Below are positions 54,919-63,889 of a stretch of DNA of 64,000 nt, piece by piece; position 1 is the stretch's first letter, and every line of letters starts with the position of its first letter. Source of the stretch: a bacterium (GTDB lineage Bacteria; Auribacterota; Auribacteria; Auribacterales; Auribacteraceae); NCBI GenBank assembly GCA_024233545.1, contig JACKPL010000008.1:1-64000 (forward strand), in the 5' to 3' direction. The notes under the pieces were generated by a model. It did not search any database. It was not told the DNA's origin and worked only from the letters and a program-made list of their open reading frames with translations. Made by a program: the position numbers and the translations under genes.

Positions 54919-55572
54919 TTATGAAGAAAGCGATTTCAACCGGACGAGAATCTTGCGAAAGTCAGTTTGAATATCAAGAGGGATGCCGTGTGTTTCGTTG
55001 AGTTTTCTATCGATCTTCTCAAACAAATTCAAGATAAGTGAAATGGTGCGTTTGTTCAATTCTTCTTCAGATGAGGCGTCTTCATCTGGTATGTGGGTGT
55101 CATCATATTCCTTAATAAAATCGTTGTATTGTTTTGTGAGTATTCGATTGGAACAATTTTCCTCGTAGGCCGATGTTTCGAGTTCGCTGAATTGGTCTTC
55201 GGTGAGGCGTTCGTCAGTTTTGGCTTTGGCTAAAACGTTTACAACGTCAAGGTCGGGAATGCGGTGTTTATCCGATTGTTCTAGTTTTTGCGGAGAATGG
55301 TTTTTTAAAAAATAATAGGATGTGGTAAGTTTTTCAGCGGTTGCTTTACGTATTCCGATTTCCTGAGTGCAATACTTTTCAAAGGTAGGGAATCCCCACT
55401 GCTTGTATTCTTGGCTTTTATAAATAGTATGGAGATGTTCTCCAAGAGCAATCCAGTTAGTCTTGAATTGATACGCGGTTTCAAGAATTTTATAGCGCAT
55501 TGAATTTTTATCCAGCGTCGCTAAAAGCGATGAAATTTTTTGTGCGGCCGATGATTCGATAGCTGTTTCCAT
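54919..55572 (-). CDS. Hypothetical HTH-like cytosolic protein
   Basis: A 217-residue charged protein with no named family recognised. The middle, SQEYKQWGFPTFEKYCTQEIGIRKATAEKLTTSYYFL, resembles a small helical domain found next to predicted DNA-binding regions, where a short-residue-turn (IGIRKATAEKL) could be a helix-turn-helix. The second half is acidic and helical (EDQFSELETSAYEEN, DDTHIPDEDASSEEELNKR), with a possible coiled coil at the end. Single gene: terminators and partners are not evident. Possibly a regulator, at low certainty. Confidence 0.6.
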   Translation of the reverse strand: METAIESSAAQKISSLLATLDKNSMRYKILETAYQFKTNWIALGEHLHTIYKSQEYKQWGFPTFEKYCTQEIGIRKATAEKLTTSYYFLKNHSPQKLEQSDKHRIPDLDVVNVLAKAKTDERLTEDQFSELETSAYEENCSNRILTKQYNDFIKEYDDTHIPDEDASSEEELNKRTISLILNLFEKIDRKLNETHGIPLDIQTDFRKILVRLKSLSS

Positions 55573-55765
55573 AAAGCGGTATATCCTTATATATATAAAT
55601 ACTGTAACTTAATTCATTCGACTATTTTATAATAGAGATTTCTTTTCAGCACAAGAAAAATTACTTTGAAGAAGGGATAAAACAAATATACTTCTTGTTA
55701 ATGGATTATAAATTACGTATTATGAGGAGTCGTTTTTTACATATTATTCAAGGAGTGATAGGTTG

Positions 55766-56557
55766 ATGAACATATCACAAAAACAGAGCATAATTTTTTT
55801 ATTGTTTTTTGTGTGCGTAGTAATTCCTGCGGGGTGCGGTAAAAAAGAACCGCCTCAAGAAGAAGGGAAAGAAACGATTGTTCAAGAGCCGCATCTTCAG
55901 CCGGAAGAGCCTTCTCAAAGCAGTGTTATTGAATACGAGGAACTTGATAATGAAATTGCTGAAAATTTTCTCCCGCTGTTTGATTTCATATACCCGAAAG
56001 CTTTCATTGTAAATCAAGATAAAAACCTCACGGAAAAAGGTGTATATCAGACAAAAGAGGATGGGGGAGAGCAATCCGCTGTCCGAAGTGCTTCAGTGAC
56101 GCTTGCTACGGCAGATGACGTGAAACAGGTTTTGGAATATTATCGAAGAAAATTTCCCGAAAAGCAGTTTAAACTTTTTAATACAGGGGACGAACTCAGG
56201 ACAGTAACTTTTATCCATGTTACTGATCTTGATCCTGTCACAAATGAACGCCTTGAAGTCAAAGTAAAAGTTAATACTCCTTATAAAAATTTCAATGAGA
56301 GTGTGGTCGATGGACAATATAATGTCATCCAACAGCAAATAAAACAATATACGAGTATGCTTAAATTACAGAACGCGAAACGCAATACCATAAATGAGGC
56401 TGAGAAAAAAACGATTTTTTTTGAGAAGAAAATCAAGGAACTTGCTGTGCAGGCGGCCGCCTTAAAAAATCGTTCGACACTTATCGCCATCGATATTCAG
56501 TTTCTTGCTTACAAACCTGAGCAGGATGATTCAGCCCTCAGTCCGGACAATCAATAA
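55766..56557 (+). CDS. Lipoprotein of unknown function
   Basis: A 263-residue predicted lipoprotein: QKQSIIFLLFFVCVVIPAGC ends in a good lipobox (PAGC), followed by a charged, Pro/Glu-rich linker (KKEPPQEEGKE, EPHLQPEEPSQ). The mature part is alpha/beta with a coiled-coil-prone helix (AKRNTINEAEKKTIFFEKKIKELAVQAAAL) near the C-terminus. I chose ATG 55766 (AGGAG ten bases upstream) instead of TTG 55763. It converges on the next gene, overlapping by seven bases. No family recognised. Confidence 0.75.
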   Translation: MNISQKQSIIFLLFFVCVVIPAGCGKKEPPQEEGKETIVQEPHLQPEEPSQSSVIEYEELDNEIAENFLPLFDFIYPKAFIVNQDKNLTEKGVYQTKEDGGEQSAVRSASVTLATADDVKQVLEYYRRKFPEKQFKLFNTGDELRTVTFIHVTDLDPVTNERLEVKVKVNTPYKNFNESVVDGQYNVIQQQIKQYTSMLKLQNAKRNTINEAEKKTIFFEKKIKELAVQAAALKNRSTLIAIDIQFLAYKPEQDDSALSPDNQ

Positions 56558-56880
56558 TAATACCCACACTGTTTTTTCACGCGAGGTGCCTTGCGGCATG
56601 AGCACTGAGAAGAATGATAGTGTCCCTTTGCATAGTACCGAGGTTTCGCATGGTAACTGTGGTAACGGGAATATCTGTATGATGTGCTGTATCCGCTATG
56701 ATGCCCGCTAGAGTTTATATCGTAAATAATCTGTGTGCCGAGAACGCCGGTAAGTATTTTTCCTACAGTTGCCCATTCTCGGTCGCCGGCATATGCACGG
56801 TTTACATTGCTGAATATAACACCAGCACTGAGTATTACTGATAATCCAAGCAAAAGAGTCGTTTTTACTAACGTTTTCAT
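56551..56880 (-). CDS. Small secreted His/Tyr/Ser-rich protein
   Basis: A 109-residue protein with a clear signal peptide (KTTLLLGLSVILSAGVIFS, likely cut after AYA). A short motif GDREWATVGKILTGVLG is followed by a tail of His, Tyr, Ser and Arg (HHSGYSTSYRYSRYHSYH, then SQCSCRKAPR). Three Cys in the tail (C-S-C and a later Cys) plus many His could bind metal, but there is no evidence for this. Similar short proteins with the ATVGKILTG motif occur in other PVC-type genomes to my recollection. Function unknown. Confidence 0.7.
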   Translation of the reverse strand: MKTLVKTTLLLGLSVILSAGVIFSNVNRAYAGDREWATVGKILTGVLGTQIIYDINSSGHHSGYSTSYRYSRYHSYHAKPRYYAKGHYHSSQCSCRKAPRVKKQCGYYY

Positions 56881-57104
56881 TGTATTCTGCCCTCCGCATT
56901 ATTTTTTTGAACAGCATTGAGTCGCTTCGAACGTTACCTGCAACGTTTATTATGACGATCAGGGACATAAAGTATTCGGGCTGGAAAATATTTTCCTTAA
57001 TCTTTACATAAATAATTTTTTGCGGATGACGATTTTATTAAAGGCAATCTTAACAAAAGCAGTACATTGATCGATATAGCAACCTATCGGAATAAAGGCA
57101 TCTT

Positions 57105-58577
57105 ATGAGTTTTCTCTATAATTATGAATTTCTTCTTAATGAAGGCATTGTGCTCTATAAAGGAAAACGAGTAGCAGTGATTGATTATGAACTGTTTCAT
57201 TTCCTTTGGCATGATCTACAGGAACATATGGGTAAACCAAAGGCAGAGAAAACGTTTGTGCGTTTTGGATATAGTGCCGGCTTCTATGATGCTATTCAAT
57301 CGTTGAGTACAGTTCATGAATCTTCACTTAAAGTTGATGCGTGGCATACTCATTGTTTTAGAATGATTACAGAACGAGGCATAGCGGTTCTCGAACTTAA
57401 AAAGCAGGAAAAACAGAAAGACCATCAAATTCAATTACTTGAAGTATGTGCTACAAATTTCGGAAATGATACACTTTGGCTCGAGAATTTGTGGCTGGAG
57501 CATTTCATTAAAGGTTATTTGTCAGGGTTTGTTAGTGAGTATGTTGGACAGCACATCTTTTTTCAAGCACTCTCTTTAACTCAAGATACCATTCTATTTA
57601 CCGGAACTCCATTGAACGAAAATGAGTTCAAAGAGGAAAAGGAGATTAAGCACATACCGGCGCAATCTGATAAAAGTGGTTCGGAGACTAATTACCGCGA
57701 CCTCTATCTGCATGCCCCGTTTCCTTATTTTACCTTAGATACTTCAGGGCGCATATTGGAATGCAATGAAACATTCTATTCAAATTTAGGGTATAAGTGC
57801 GGAGAAGTTATCAATAAACATGTTTCGGATTTCTTCGAAGATTTAACAGAAAAAAAACTCGATGAATTATTAGCTCTGCAATCAGAAATTAAGAATTATG
57901 AAGGCGTTGTTACGTTGCAGAACGGGACACCTCGTTTTGTATCGATAGTTGCTACTGTAGAATGCTCAGCAGATGGGGCTGTTTCGAAAATGCGGTGTGC
58001 AATCCTTGATATTTCCGGTTTAAAAAATGCGGAAATGCGTCTTAAACAGGAAAATACTATTCTCGAAACAATGGTTAAAATAGACCCGCTTACCAATGTA
58101 TATAATAAGCGGTACCTTCTTCAAGCGCTGGATGTGGAATTTGAAAAAGCGCTGAGGCACAATTATCCTCTTTCAATAATGATTCTTGATATGGATAGAT
58201 TTAAACAAATAAACGATTATTTTGGTCATCCTGCCGGCGACAAAGCATTACGCATAGTTGCGCGCCTTATCCGCAAGAATATTCGCAAAGGTGACATCGT
58301 TGCTCGGTATGGCGGAGAAGAGTTTGTTGTACTTGCTCCATTTACCGATTCTAACGGTGCTGTGGAAATTGCAGATAAGATTCGAGCCATTATAGAAGAA
58401 TTCGGAAAAGCAGAAATCGAACCGGGCGTTTTTATCAATACAACAGCAAGTATTGGTGTGGCATCGTTACAGGACGGCAATTATTCTGACCTCGCTTCGC
58501 TTCTTCAAGCGGCAGACAATGCGTTGTTGAAGTCGAAACGCCAAGGTAGAAACCGTGTAACGCACTGTCAAATATAG
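57105..58577 (+). CDS. XylR_N/V4R-PAS-GGDEF diguanylate cyclase
   Basis: A 490-residue signalling protein. Residues 1-75 resemble the XylR_N activator domain (LNEGIVLYKGKRVAVIDYELFHFLWHDL). Residues ~120-185 carry the 4-vinyl reductase (V4R) domain (WLENLWLEHFIKGYLSGFVSEYVGQ). A PAS domain follows (HAPFPYFTLDTSGRILECNETFYSNLGY). The C-terminus is a GGDEF domain with ILDMDRFKQINDYFGHPAGD and active-site RYGGEEF, so it should make cyclic di-GMP. XylR_N/V4R domains bind small hydrophobic or aromatic ligands in other proteins. It is soluble and a single gene. Confidence 0.85.
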   Translation: MSFLYNYEFLLNEGIVLYKGKRVAVIDYELFHFLWHDLQEHMGKPKAEKTFVRFGYSAGFYDAIQSLSTVHESSLKVDAWHTHCFRMITERGIAVLELKKQEKQKDHQIQLLEVCATNFGNDTLWLENLWLEHFIKGYLSGFVSEYVGQHIFFQALSLTQDTILFTGTPLNENEFKEEKEIKHIPAQSDKSGSETNYRDLYLHAPFPYFTLDTSGRILECNETFYSNLGYKCGEVINKHVSDFFEDLTEKKLDELLALQSEIKNYEGVVTLQNGTPRFVSIVATVECSADGAVSKMRCAILDISGLKNAEMRLKQENTILETMVKIDPLTNVYNKRYLLQALDVEFEKALRHNYPLSIMILDMDRFKQINDYFGHPAGDKALRIVARLIRKNIRKGDIVARYGGEEFVVLAPFTDSNGAVEIADKIRAIIEEFGKAEIEPGVFINTTASIGVASLQDGNYSDLASLLQAADNALLKSKRQGRNRVTHCQI

Positions 58578-58711
58578 TCTTTAATTTTGCTCCTCTAATA
58601 ATATGTGCTTTTAAAAAATAAATTGTTGCTAAAACAATTGAGCGTACAGTATAATCCGCTCACAGTTTTATATCAAAATTACGCTCACTTCCAGCGCTGA
58701 CTGTAACACGC

Positions 58712-61246
58712 ATGAAATGCAAAACACAATACAAAGCAAAAGATTATGAACATATAACACTCAGTGACTTTGCGTCTTTGCATTCCGATCTGCAAGCAGA
58801 GCTGGTTTCGCATTACTATCTCTATAAACGCCGCAGGCTGAATAAGAAAGTCTTACGCTCCTATCTTAATAATCTTACACCTGAAAAAATAAAATCCGTT
58901 ATTTCTTATCTAGGTGCAGATGAAAATATTAAAAAATTTTTTCGCTCGATGAGGAACATCAATCCCAAAATACTCAATGAATTCTTCCATGCTTGCCCTG
59001 TTAAACGGTTGCGGATACTTTTGTTTTTGATAAAACTTGAAGACCGCAGAAAAGTCGAACCGTCTCTTTTCTTGAAATGCTCTTTAAAAGAGCTTGTTTA
59101 CTTGATTAACGATCATTTTGCTACGTTCGGAAAATTGCCTTTATCCTTTTTTAAAAAGGAACTTCTATCACTTGATGCCGAATCCTTGCAGTATATTTTA
59201 CAGGAGATAAATCCGGAATTTTTACAGGAATTGTTAAAGCGTTCTGGAATGGCGAAAGTTAAGAAATTTGCATCGGCGCTTAAATTTATTCAGGTCGAAA
59301 CAGTACTGGAAAATTTAAAAGGCGTCATTACTCTTTCAGTAGTAAAAGGGAATAAACGTTTTCTCGTTCGAGTTGGCCGGAAAAACAAGCGCAACATTCT
59401 TGAAACGAACGCTTTGTTATTTCAAAACATGGAGTTATTGCATATTGAATTAACATTATGTTTATACGAAATAAAACTTAAACAGCGAAAACACATTGAG
59501 CCGATTATAGCTCCTCTTTTTCATGACCTAAAATTGATAGAATATTGCGGTAATTTAATCCCGCGCTCTATACGGAATATTGCAATGTTCTTATCAAAAA
59601 ATAATCTTCGCGATGCATCATATGCCTACCACTATATTTGTAAAACGAAACTTGAAGGTTTAAAGAAAATAACTGCGAGCAGGTATACCAAAGATACACA
59701 AGCGTTGTTTGATGATTTTTATCAGCAGTTTTCTTCGCAACATTTAAAGCAGGAGAGCGGAGACAAAAAACGAAAGAATGATCTGCAGAAACTTGTTGCA
59801 TGCCGATGTATTGAATATTACTTAGAACATGATCCTAAACCTAAAATCCCTGTTCTTCTGCCTTTTGATGTGCGTATGGATTCTGACGGGAGGATTCTTC
59901 TCGGATATTCTCGCGTTCAGGGCAAAAATAGTGAAATACGCCCTACGTTAAAACATTTTTCAAATTGTTTTGTCCGGTTTCGTCCGCATATTGATGGTGC
60001 GTATGACGCATATAAAATAAATGACCATGGGAAAATTATCGATTTTGTACCGGCGTTATTTCTTATGGCAAAATCGCGTTTGCAACATGTTGCTCCCGGA
60101 TATGCTGTTGCAGAATATATAAAGGGATACCGCCCTAGGCCTTTATCGTTTCGCACATACCTAACCGCTGATTCAAAAATTTACTTTGCAAAAATCGACG
60201 GCGAGGTGATTCAGACATTAACGAGTTATTTAAGTGGCGGAAACGCGGTAGAATGTTCTATAAGAAAAGATGAAATCGGTTATTTTATGGATGTCTATCC
60301 AATTGAACCTTCGACAGCGAAAAAAATCCTTAAAAAGCCGGTGCGCTCGATCATGTTGCGCAATGAGAAACCTTATTTTACCGATATCGCCGATGATTTT
60401 GCTCCAGCTCGATTTTTTGAAATGCCCAAAAATATTTTTAATAGTGCGATCCCTTTATTCAAACAACGGTATTTTTGTGCTTTCTATGATGGGTTAACGT
60501 TGGAACAAAAAAAAGAGCTTTATGAGAAATTGACTTCAAAAGGAGAAGAATACCTTATCGAACAAATCGGCCACGAAAAGTTTGCCGATGATTTAGAGCA
60601 AATAACATTTACCTATGGTGATGAGCTTGCAAATATATCTGAATTGTTAGGCGATAAAGAAGAGGTCGAGCAAAGAGAATATGTCGCTTCCTATTCGCGC
60701 CGAGAAACAGACATACGGGGCGATGAACCTGAATTTGCCGATGTCGATGATGACAGTTTTTTTGCACGCTCTGAAGCGGAACGCATCGATGAGTTTGGTT
60801 TTGATTTTGCCGCATACCCGCCTGAGCTGACTTTTCAAATTAAAATGCCGATTTTACGTAAAATTTTCGAAAGTTTTCCTCGGGAATTTCGCCGTTATAT
60901 TAAAATTCATGCTGACGATATTGATGAAGAGATTCAAGACAAGCTCGTATCAATCAATCCTCGTTTGCTGGACGGAATTCCTATTGAGAGAACCTTCAAA
61001 GTGCGTAAAGACCCCGTAAAACGTGCTTTTATCGATGAATTGATCAGAATTTTAGAGGACAAAGTTTCTTATGATGCTATAAATGTGATAATAAACTATT
61101 TGCGAAACGCTACTGTTCGCATTCGGAAAAATGATAGGACAGGGGCGTTTATAGTCAAAAAATTTGTGATGAGCCAAGTTGCAGAGTTAGTTTCTTCTGA
61201 GTCCGACCTATTATATTCAGCTATTGAATTGGAAATTATTGATTAA
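58712..61246 (+). CDS. Large orphan protein (844 aa)
   Basis: No family recognised in 844 residues. There is no signal peptide or membrane helix. The N-terminal ~280 residues are helical and basic. A beta-rich stretch around ITLSVVKGNKRFLVRVGR could be a small barrel. The middle (~390-560) is beta-rich with aromatics (LLPFDVRMDSDGRILLGYSR, RFRPHIDGAYDAYKIN). An acidic loop (DEPEFADVDDDSFFARSEAERIDEF) separates a C-terminal helical domain (KAFIDEL-like segments, VSYDAINVIINYLRNATVRI). The start at ATG 58712 lacks a strong ribosome site. It is followed by tRNA-Lys with no other gene in the unit. Confidence 0.6.
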   Translation: MKCKTQYKAKDYEHITLSDFASLHSDLQAELVSHYYLYKRRRLNKKVLRSYLNNLTPEKIKSVISYLGADENIKKFFRSMRNINPKILNEFFHACPVKRLRILLFLIKLEDRRKVEPSLFLKCSLKELVYLINDHFATFGKLPLSFFKKELLSLDAESLQYILQEINPEFLQELLKRSGMAKVKKFASALKFIQVETVLENLKGVITLSVVKGNKRFLVRVGRKNKRNILETNALLFQNMELLHIELTLCLYEIKLKQRKHIEPIIAPLFHDLKLIEYCGNLIPRSIRNIAMFLSKNNLRDASYAYHYICKTKLEGLKKITASRYTKDTQALFDDFYQQFSSQHLKQESGDKKRKNDLQKLVACRCIEYYLEHDPKPKIPVLLPFDVRMDSDGRILLGYSRVQGKNSEIRPTLKHFSNCFVRFRPHIDGAYDAYKINDHGKIIDFVPALFLMAKSRLQHVAPGYAVAEYIKGYRPRPLSFRTYLTADSKIYFAKIDGEVIQTLTSYLSGGNAVECSIRKDEIGYFMDVYPIEPSTAKKILKKPVRSIMLRNEKPYFTDIADDFAPARFFEMPKNIFNSAIPLFKQRYFCAFYDGLTLEQKKELYEKLTSKGEEYLIEQIGHEKFADDLEQITFTYGDELANISELLGDKEEVEQREYVASYSRRETDIRGDEPEFADVDDDSFFARSEAERIDEFGFDFAAYPPELTFQIKMPILRKIFESFPREFRRYIKIHADDIDEEIQDKLVSINPRLLDGIPIERTFKVRKDPVKRAFIDELIRILEDKVSYDAINVIINYLRNATVRIRKNDRTGAFIVKKFVMSQVAELVSSESDLLYSAIELEIID

Positions 61247-61336
61247 GTGGTATGCTGTTTTATCAAGAGATGTTTCTTTTTAAAGATGTATTGACAGATG
61301 CGGATAGGGAATGATATCACTATCACGTGTTTTTTT

Positions 61337-61409
61337 GCGCCGTTAGCTCAGTCGGTAGAGCAGTTGACTCTTAATCAAACGGTCGGGGGTTCGAATCCCT
61401 CACGGCGCA
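61337..61409 (+). tRNA. tRNA-Lys (anticodon CTT), integration target
   Basis: The acceptor stem GCGCCGT pairs with ACGGCGC. The D arm is GCTC-AGTCGGTAGA-GAGC-like and the anticodon loop CTCTTAA has anticodon CTT. The T arm is GGGGG-TTCGAAT-CCCTC and the discriminator is A. CCA is not encoded. Its 3' end is repeated at 63357-63378. Confidence 0.95.
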
Positions 61410-61417
61410 CTTTTTTT
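61396..61417 (+). repeat. Left attachment repeat (tRNA-Lys 3' end)
   Basis: The last 14 bases of the tRNA plus CTTTTTTT (22 bases in all) recur identically at 63357-63378. The core is TCCCTCACGGCGCAC. It has the form of an att site left by site-specific integration into the tRNA gene. Confidence 0.8.
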
Positions 61418-61477
61418 ATAACCAAAGACTTATGAATATTACCTGTTTTGCATGGTAACAAATAAGGTAACAATATT

Positions 61478-61897
61478 TCAGAAAAGCACCTTTGCTGCGG
61501 CTTGTTTTAAGAACGCATTAGAAATCTGAATATAGGCCTCTGACAGCACCTGTTCCGAAACGCCGTACAATTCAGCAATAGTACTGCGCACCGCACCTTG
61601 CATGTATAAATTGCTTACAAGTGTATGTTCCATTCGGTAAAATGTTATTTCAGGTTCTGTTATTCCCGCCATTTTTTTTGTTGCGTTAAACAGCTTCTTT
61701 ATTGGCAGGGACTGACACTTAAATATTTTGCCTTTGACGTATTGTTCGAGATATGAGCGGACTTGCACGCTAAAGTATACTATTCGCGCAGTGCCGGTTT
61801 TTGTTTTTCTGACAATGACGCTGTTTTCTTGCCAGTTAAAATCTTGCCATTTGAAATAAAGCATTTCATTTATTCTGTGTAATTCATTGATAATCAT
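61478..61897 (-). pseudogene. Tyrosine recombinase (integrase) remnant, N-terminus missing
   Basis: A 139-residue frame matching only the catalytic C-terminal half of phage-type integrases: RINEMLYFKWQDFNWQENSVIVRKTKTG (box I region), then FYRMEHTLVSNLYMQGAVRSTIAELYGVSEQVLSEAYIQI. In the family this segment is R-H-T-x-A and ends in the nucleophile Tyr. Here the Arg of HxxR is replaced by Met (MEHT), while a Tyr remains. About 200 N-terminal residues are gone. It points at the tRNA, which is normal for an integrase beside its att site. Confidence 0.8.
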
Positions 61898-61983
61898 TTT
61901 ATTATTGAGAGATACTAGGGGAATATGATAATCTTTATTTAGAAATTATGAAATAAAAAAATTGGGTAGTTGCGAGGTGAAAA

Positions 61984-63045
61984 ATGTTAAGGAAAACATT
62001 ATTAATCCTTTTATTACTTTTGATTTATTGCGATCAATTAAATGCGTTTAATTATAGTTTTCATGAATTAGGAACTTTAGATTCCCATCATCAATCTTTG
62101 GCAAATAAAATAAATGATTCAGGACAAATTATTGGTTGGTCAGGTAAGGCTTTTATATATGATAAAGGAGTTATTGTTGATTTTGGAACAAGTGGAGGAT
62201 TTGTATATGGTGCTGCGGGTATTAATAATTCAGGACAGGTTGTTGGGACTTTTCTAAACAACGATAATGATTCAAGAGCATATGTATATAAAGAGGGTGT
62301 TTTTACAAATCTTGGAACTTTGGGGGGACAAACAAGTCATGCTTCAGGGATTAATAGTTTTGGTTATATTGTTGGAGGAGCAAGGGATAGTACGGGGGAA
62401 GTAAGACCATATCTATACAAAAACGGTTTTATGATTGATATTGGAAGCTTAGGAGGTTTAGGAAGCGCAGACGACATAAATGACTATGGTCAAATCGCAG
62501 GGACGTCATTGCTTGCATCGGGTGAAGGTCCTCATGCATTTATTTATGATAATGGTCTCATGATAGATATTGGGACTTTGGGCGGTTCAGAAAGTTACGC
62601 ACATTCTATAAATAACTCAGGGCATATAGTCGGGACAGCATATAACAGCTTAGGAAATTATCGTGCATTTTTATATATCAATGATACAATGATAGATATT
62701 GGAACTTTGGGGGGGGGCTTAAGAAGTGCTGCACAAGACATAAACGATTTTGGTCAAATTGTTGGAGAATCACAAAATAAAAATGAAGAACCAAGAGCTT
62801 TCATATATCAAGATGGTCAAATGTTTGATCTCAATGATTTTGTACCCTCATATCATAACTTTACTTTATCTGAGGCAAGAGGAATAAATAATTATGGAGA
62901 TATTGTGGGAGCAGGATATTATAGGAATGATACTATTATCAGTAGGGCATTTTTATTATTCAATAATGATGCCCAGAGAATTATACCTGAACCTTTAAGC
63001 ATTATTCTTTTATTAATAGCTTGCACATCAATACGAAAACACTAA
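61984..63045 (+). CDS. HAF-repeat PEP-CTERM surface protein
   Basis: A 353-residue secreted protein. The signal peptide is RKTLLILLLLLIYCDQLNA. Then come about seven HAF-type repeats of roughly 45 residues built on GTLGG..S.A..IN..G.IVG..Y.S.G..RAFLY (for example IDIGTLGGSESYAHSINNSG). These make a beta-rich, propeller-like extracellular domain. The C-terminus IIPEPLSIILLLIACTSIRKH is a PEP-CTERM sorting signal: PEP, a hydrophobic helix, a basic end. An exosortase, not in the window, would process it. The A/T-rich codon use differs from neighbours, fitting transfer within the island. Confidence 0.88.
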   Translation: MLRKTLLILLLLLIYCDQLNAFNYSFHELGTLDSHHQSLANKINDSGQIIGWSGKAFIYDKGVIVDFGTSGGFVYGAAGINNSGQVVGTFLNNDNDSRAYVYKEGVFTNLGTLGGQTSHASGINSFGYIVGGARDSTGEVRPYLYKNGFMIDIGSLGGLGSADDINDYGQIAGTSLLASGEGPHAFIYDNGLMIDIGTLGGSESYAHSINNSGHIVGTAYNSLGNYRAFLYINDTMIDIGTLGGGLRSAAQDINDFGQIVGESQNKNEEPRAFIYQDGQMFDLNDFVPSYHNFTLSEARGINNYGDIVGAGYYRNDTIISRAFLLFNNDAQRIIPEPLSIILLLIACTSIRKH

Positions 63046-63115
63046 ATTAATAATTGTCTTTCTTATCTGAATATTACTCATCAAATCCCCAATTGATCGC
63101 TCGCTTTAATTTTTT

Positions 63116-63344
63116 TTAATCAATATCAGAGTTGTTCATTTTTTTAGGAATAGTAATATTGTTAGATATTGTATGAGGAGAATTGTTATTAAGTTTTTCC
63201 AGATTTAAACTAATTTCTTTGAGTAAATTAACAATTTTAACAATTTTGAAAAAACCAGAGCAAAAAACGCCTAATAAATAAGAACGTGATGCACACTATC
63301 GCTAGATACAGAATTAACAGGTGCAAAAAATTATATGATTCCAT
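63116..63344 (-). pseudogene. Small membrane protein with one frameshift
   Basis: ATG 63344 begins MESYNFLHLLILYLAIVCITFLFIRRF, a single membrane helix with a basic end. It stops after 35 codons. If one T is removed from the T run in the gene, the frame continues KIVKIVNLLKEISLNLEKLNN and so on to 63116, about 76 residues in all. Signal-anchored tail with coiled-coil character. Island cargo of unknown function. Confidence 0.4.
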
Positions 63345-63356
63345 TTAACATTCCTT

Positions 63357-63378
63357 TCCCTCACGGCGCACTTTTTTT
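63357..63378 (+). repeat. Right attachment repeat (duplicate of tRNA-Lys 3' end)
   Basis: A 22-base exact copy of 61396-61417. It marks the far end of the island. The unit from the first base of the left copy to the last of the right copy is 1983 bases. Confidence 0.8.
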
Positions 63379-63571
63379 TAGAAGCAGTAAGATTATCGTT
63401 GATTTTTTTTTCTATTAGTGATATCTTTCTTTCGTTTGTTATGTATACTGTTTGTTTATGCTATTTAAAGCACTGTAAAAATAACTATTTTTATTTTGTA
63501 TTTATCCCGCCATTTAAGTTTTAAATCCGAGATAGAGAAAAAGTAAATGATAGTTGATAAACACGTAAACG

Positions 63572-63598
63572 CTCGGTATGAAACCGAGTATTTTTTTT
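63572..63598 (+). promoter_or_regulatory. Terminator-like hairpin in the cold-shock gene leader
   Basis: CTCGGT-ATGAA-ACCGAG (63572-63588) forms a six-pair stem followed by TATTTTTTTT, then at once the ribosome site AGGAGA and ATG 63611. It has the look of a rho-independent terminator placed inside the leader. It could be an attenuator or a temperature-sensitive structure, or the end of an upstream unit. Confidence 0.6.
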
Positions 63599-63610
63599 AG
63601 GAGATGAATT

Positions 63611-63817
63611 ATGTCGGCACAAGGGAAAATCAAAAAAATCATTCGAGAAAAAGGATTTGGTTTTATTGAAACACAGGAAGGAAGAGATGTTTTTTTTCAT
63701 AAAAACGCTCTTGTTGATATGAACTTCGAAACCCTTAATCTGGGTGAAGAGGTGCAATTCGAAATCGAGAAAACCCATAAAGGGCCAAGAGCGATTAATG
63801 TTACTTTAGCAGAGTAA
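63611..63817 (+). CDS. Cold-shock-domain protein
   Basis: A 68-residue OB-fold RNA/DNA-binding protein: GKIKKIIREKGFGFIE carries the RNP1 motif (KGFGFI) and RDVFFH the RNP2 motif. The rest (LGEEVQFEIEKTHKGPRAINVTL) is a typical CspA C-terminus. Length is normal. AGGAGA lies seven bases before the ATG. A terminator-like hairpin precedes it and a strong terminator follows, so it is an independent single-gene unit. Confidence 0.95.
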   Translation: MSAQGKIKKIIREKGFGFIETQEGRDVFFHKNALVDMNFETLNLGEEVQFEIEKTHKGPRAINVTLAE

Positions 63818-63861
63818 TCGATAATCGTTTTTATATTTGACAATTAGCATAAATCAACACG

Positions 63862-63889
63862 AAAGCCGCTCATTGCGTGAGCGGCTTTT
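63862..63889 (+). terminator. Rho-independent terminator after the cold-shock gene
   Basis: The stem AAAGCCGCTCA / TGAGCGGCTTTT around a TTGCG loop has flanking A and T runs and could act in both directions. Confidence 0.9.
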
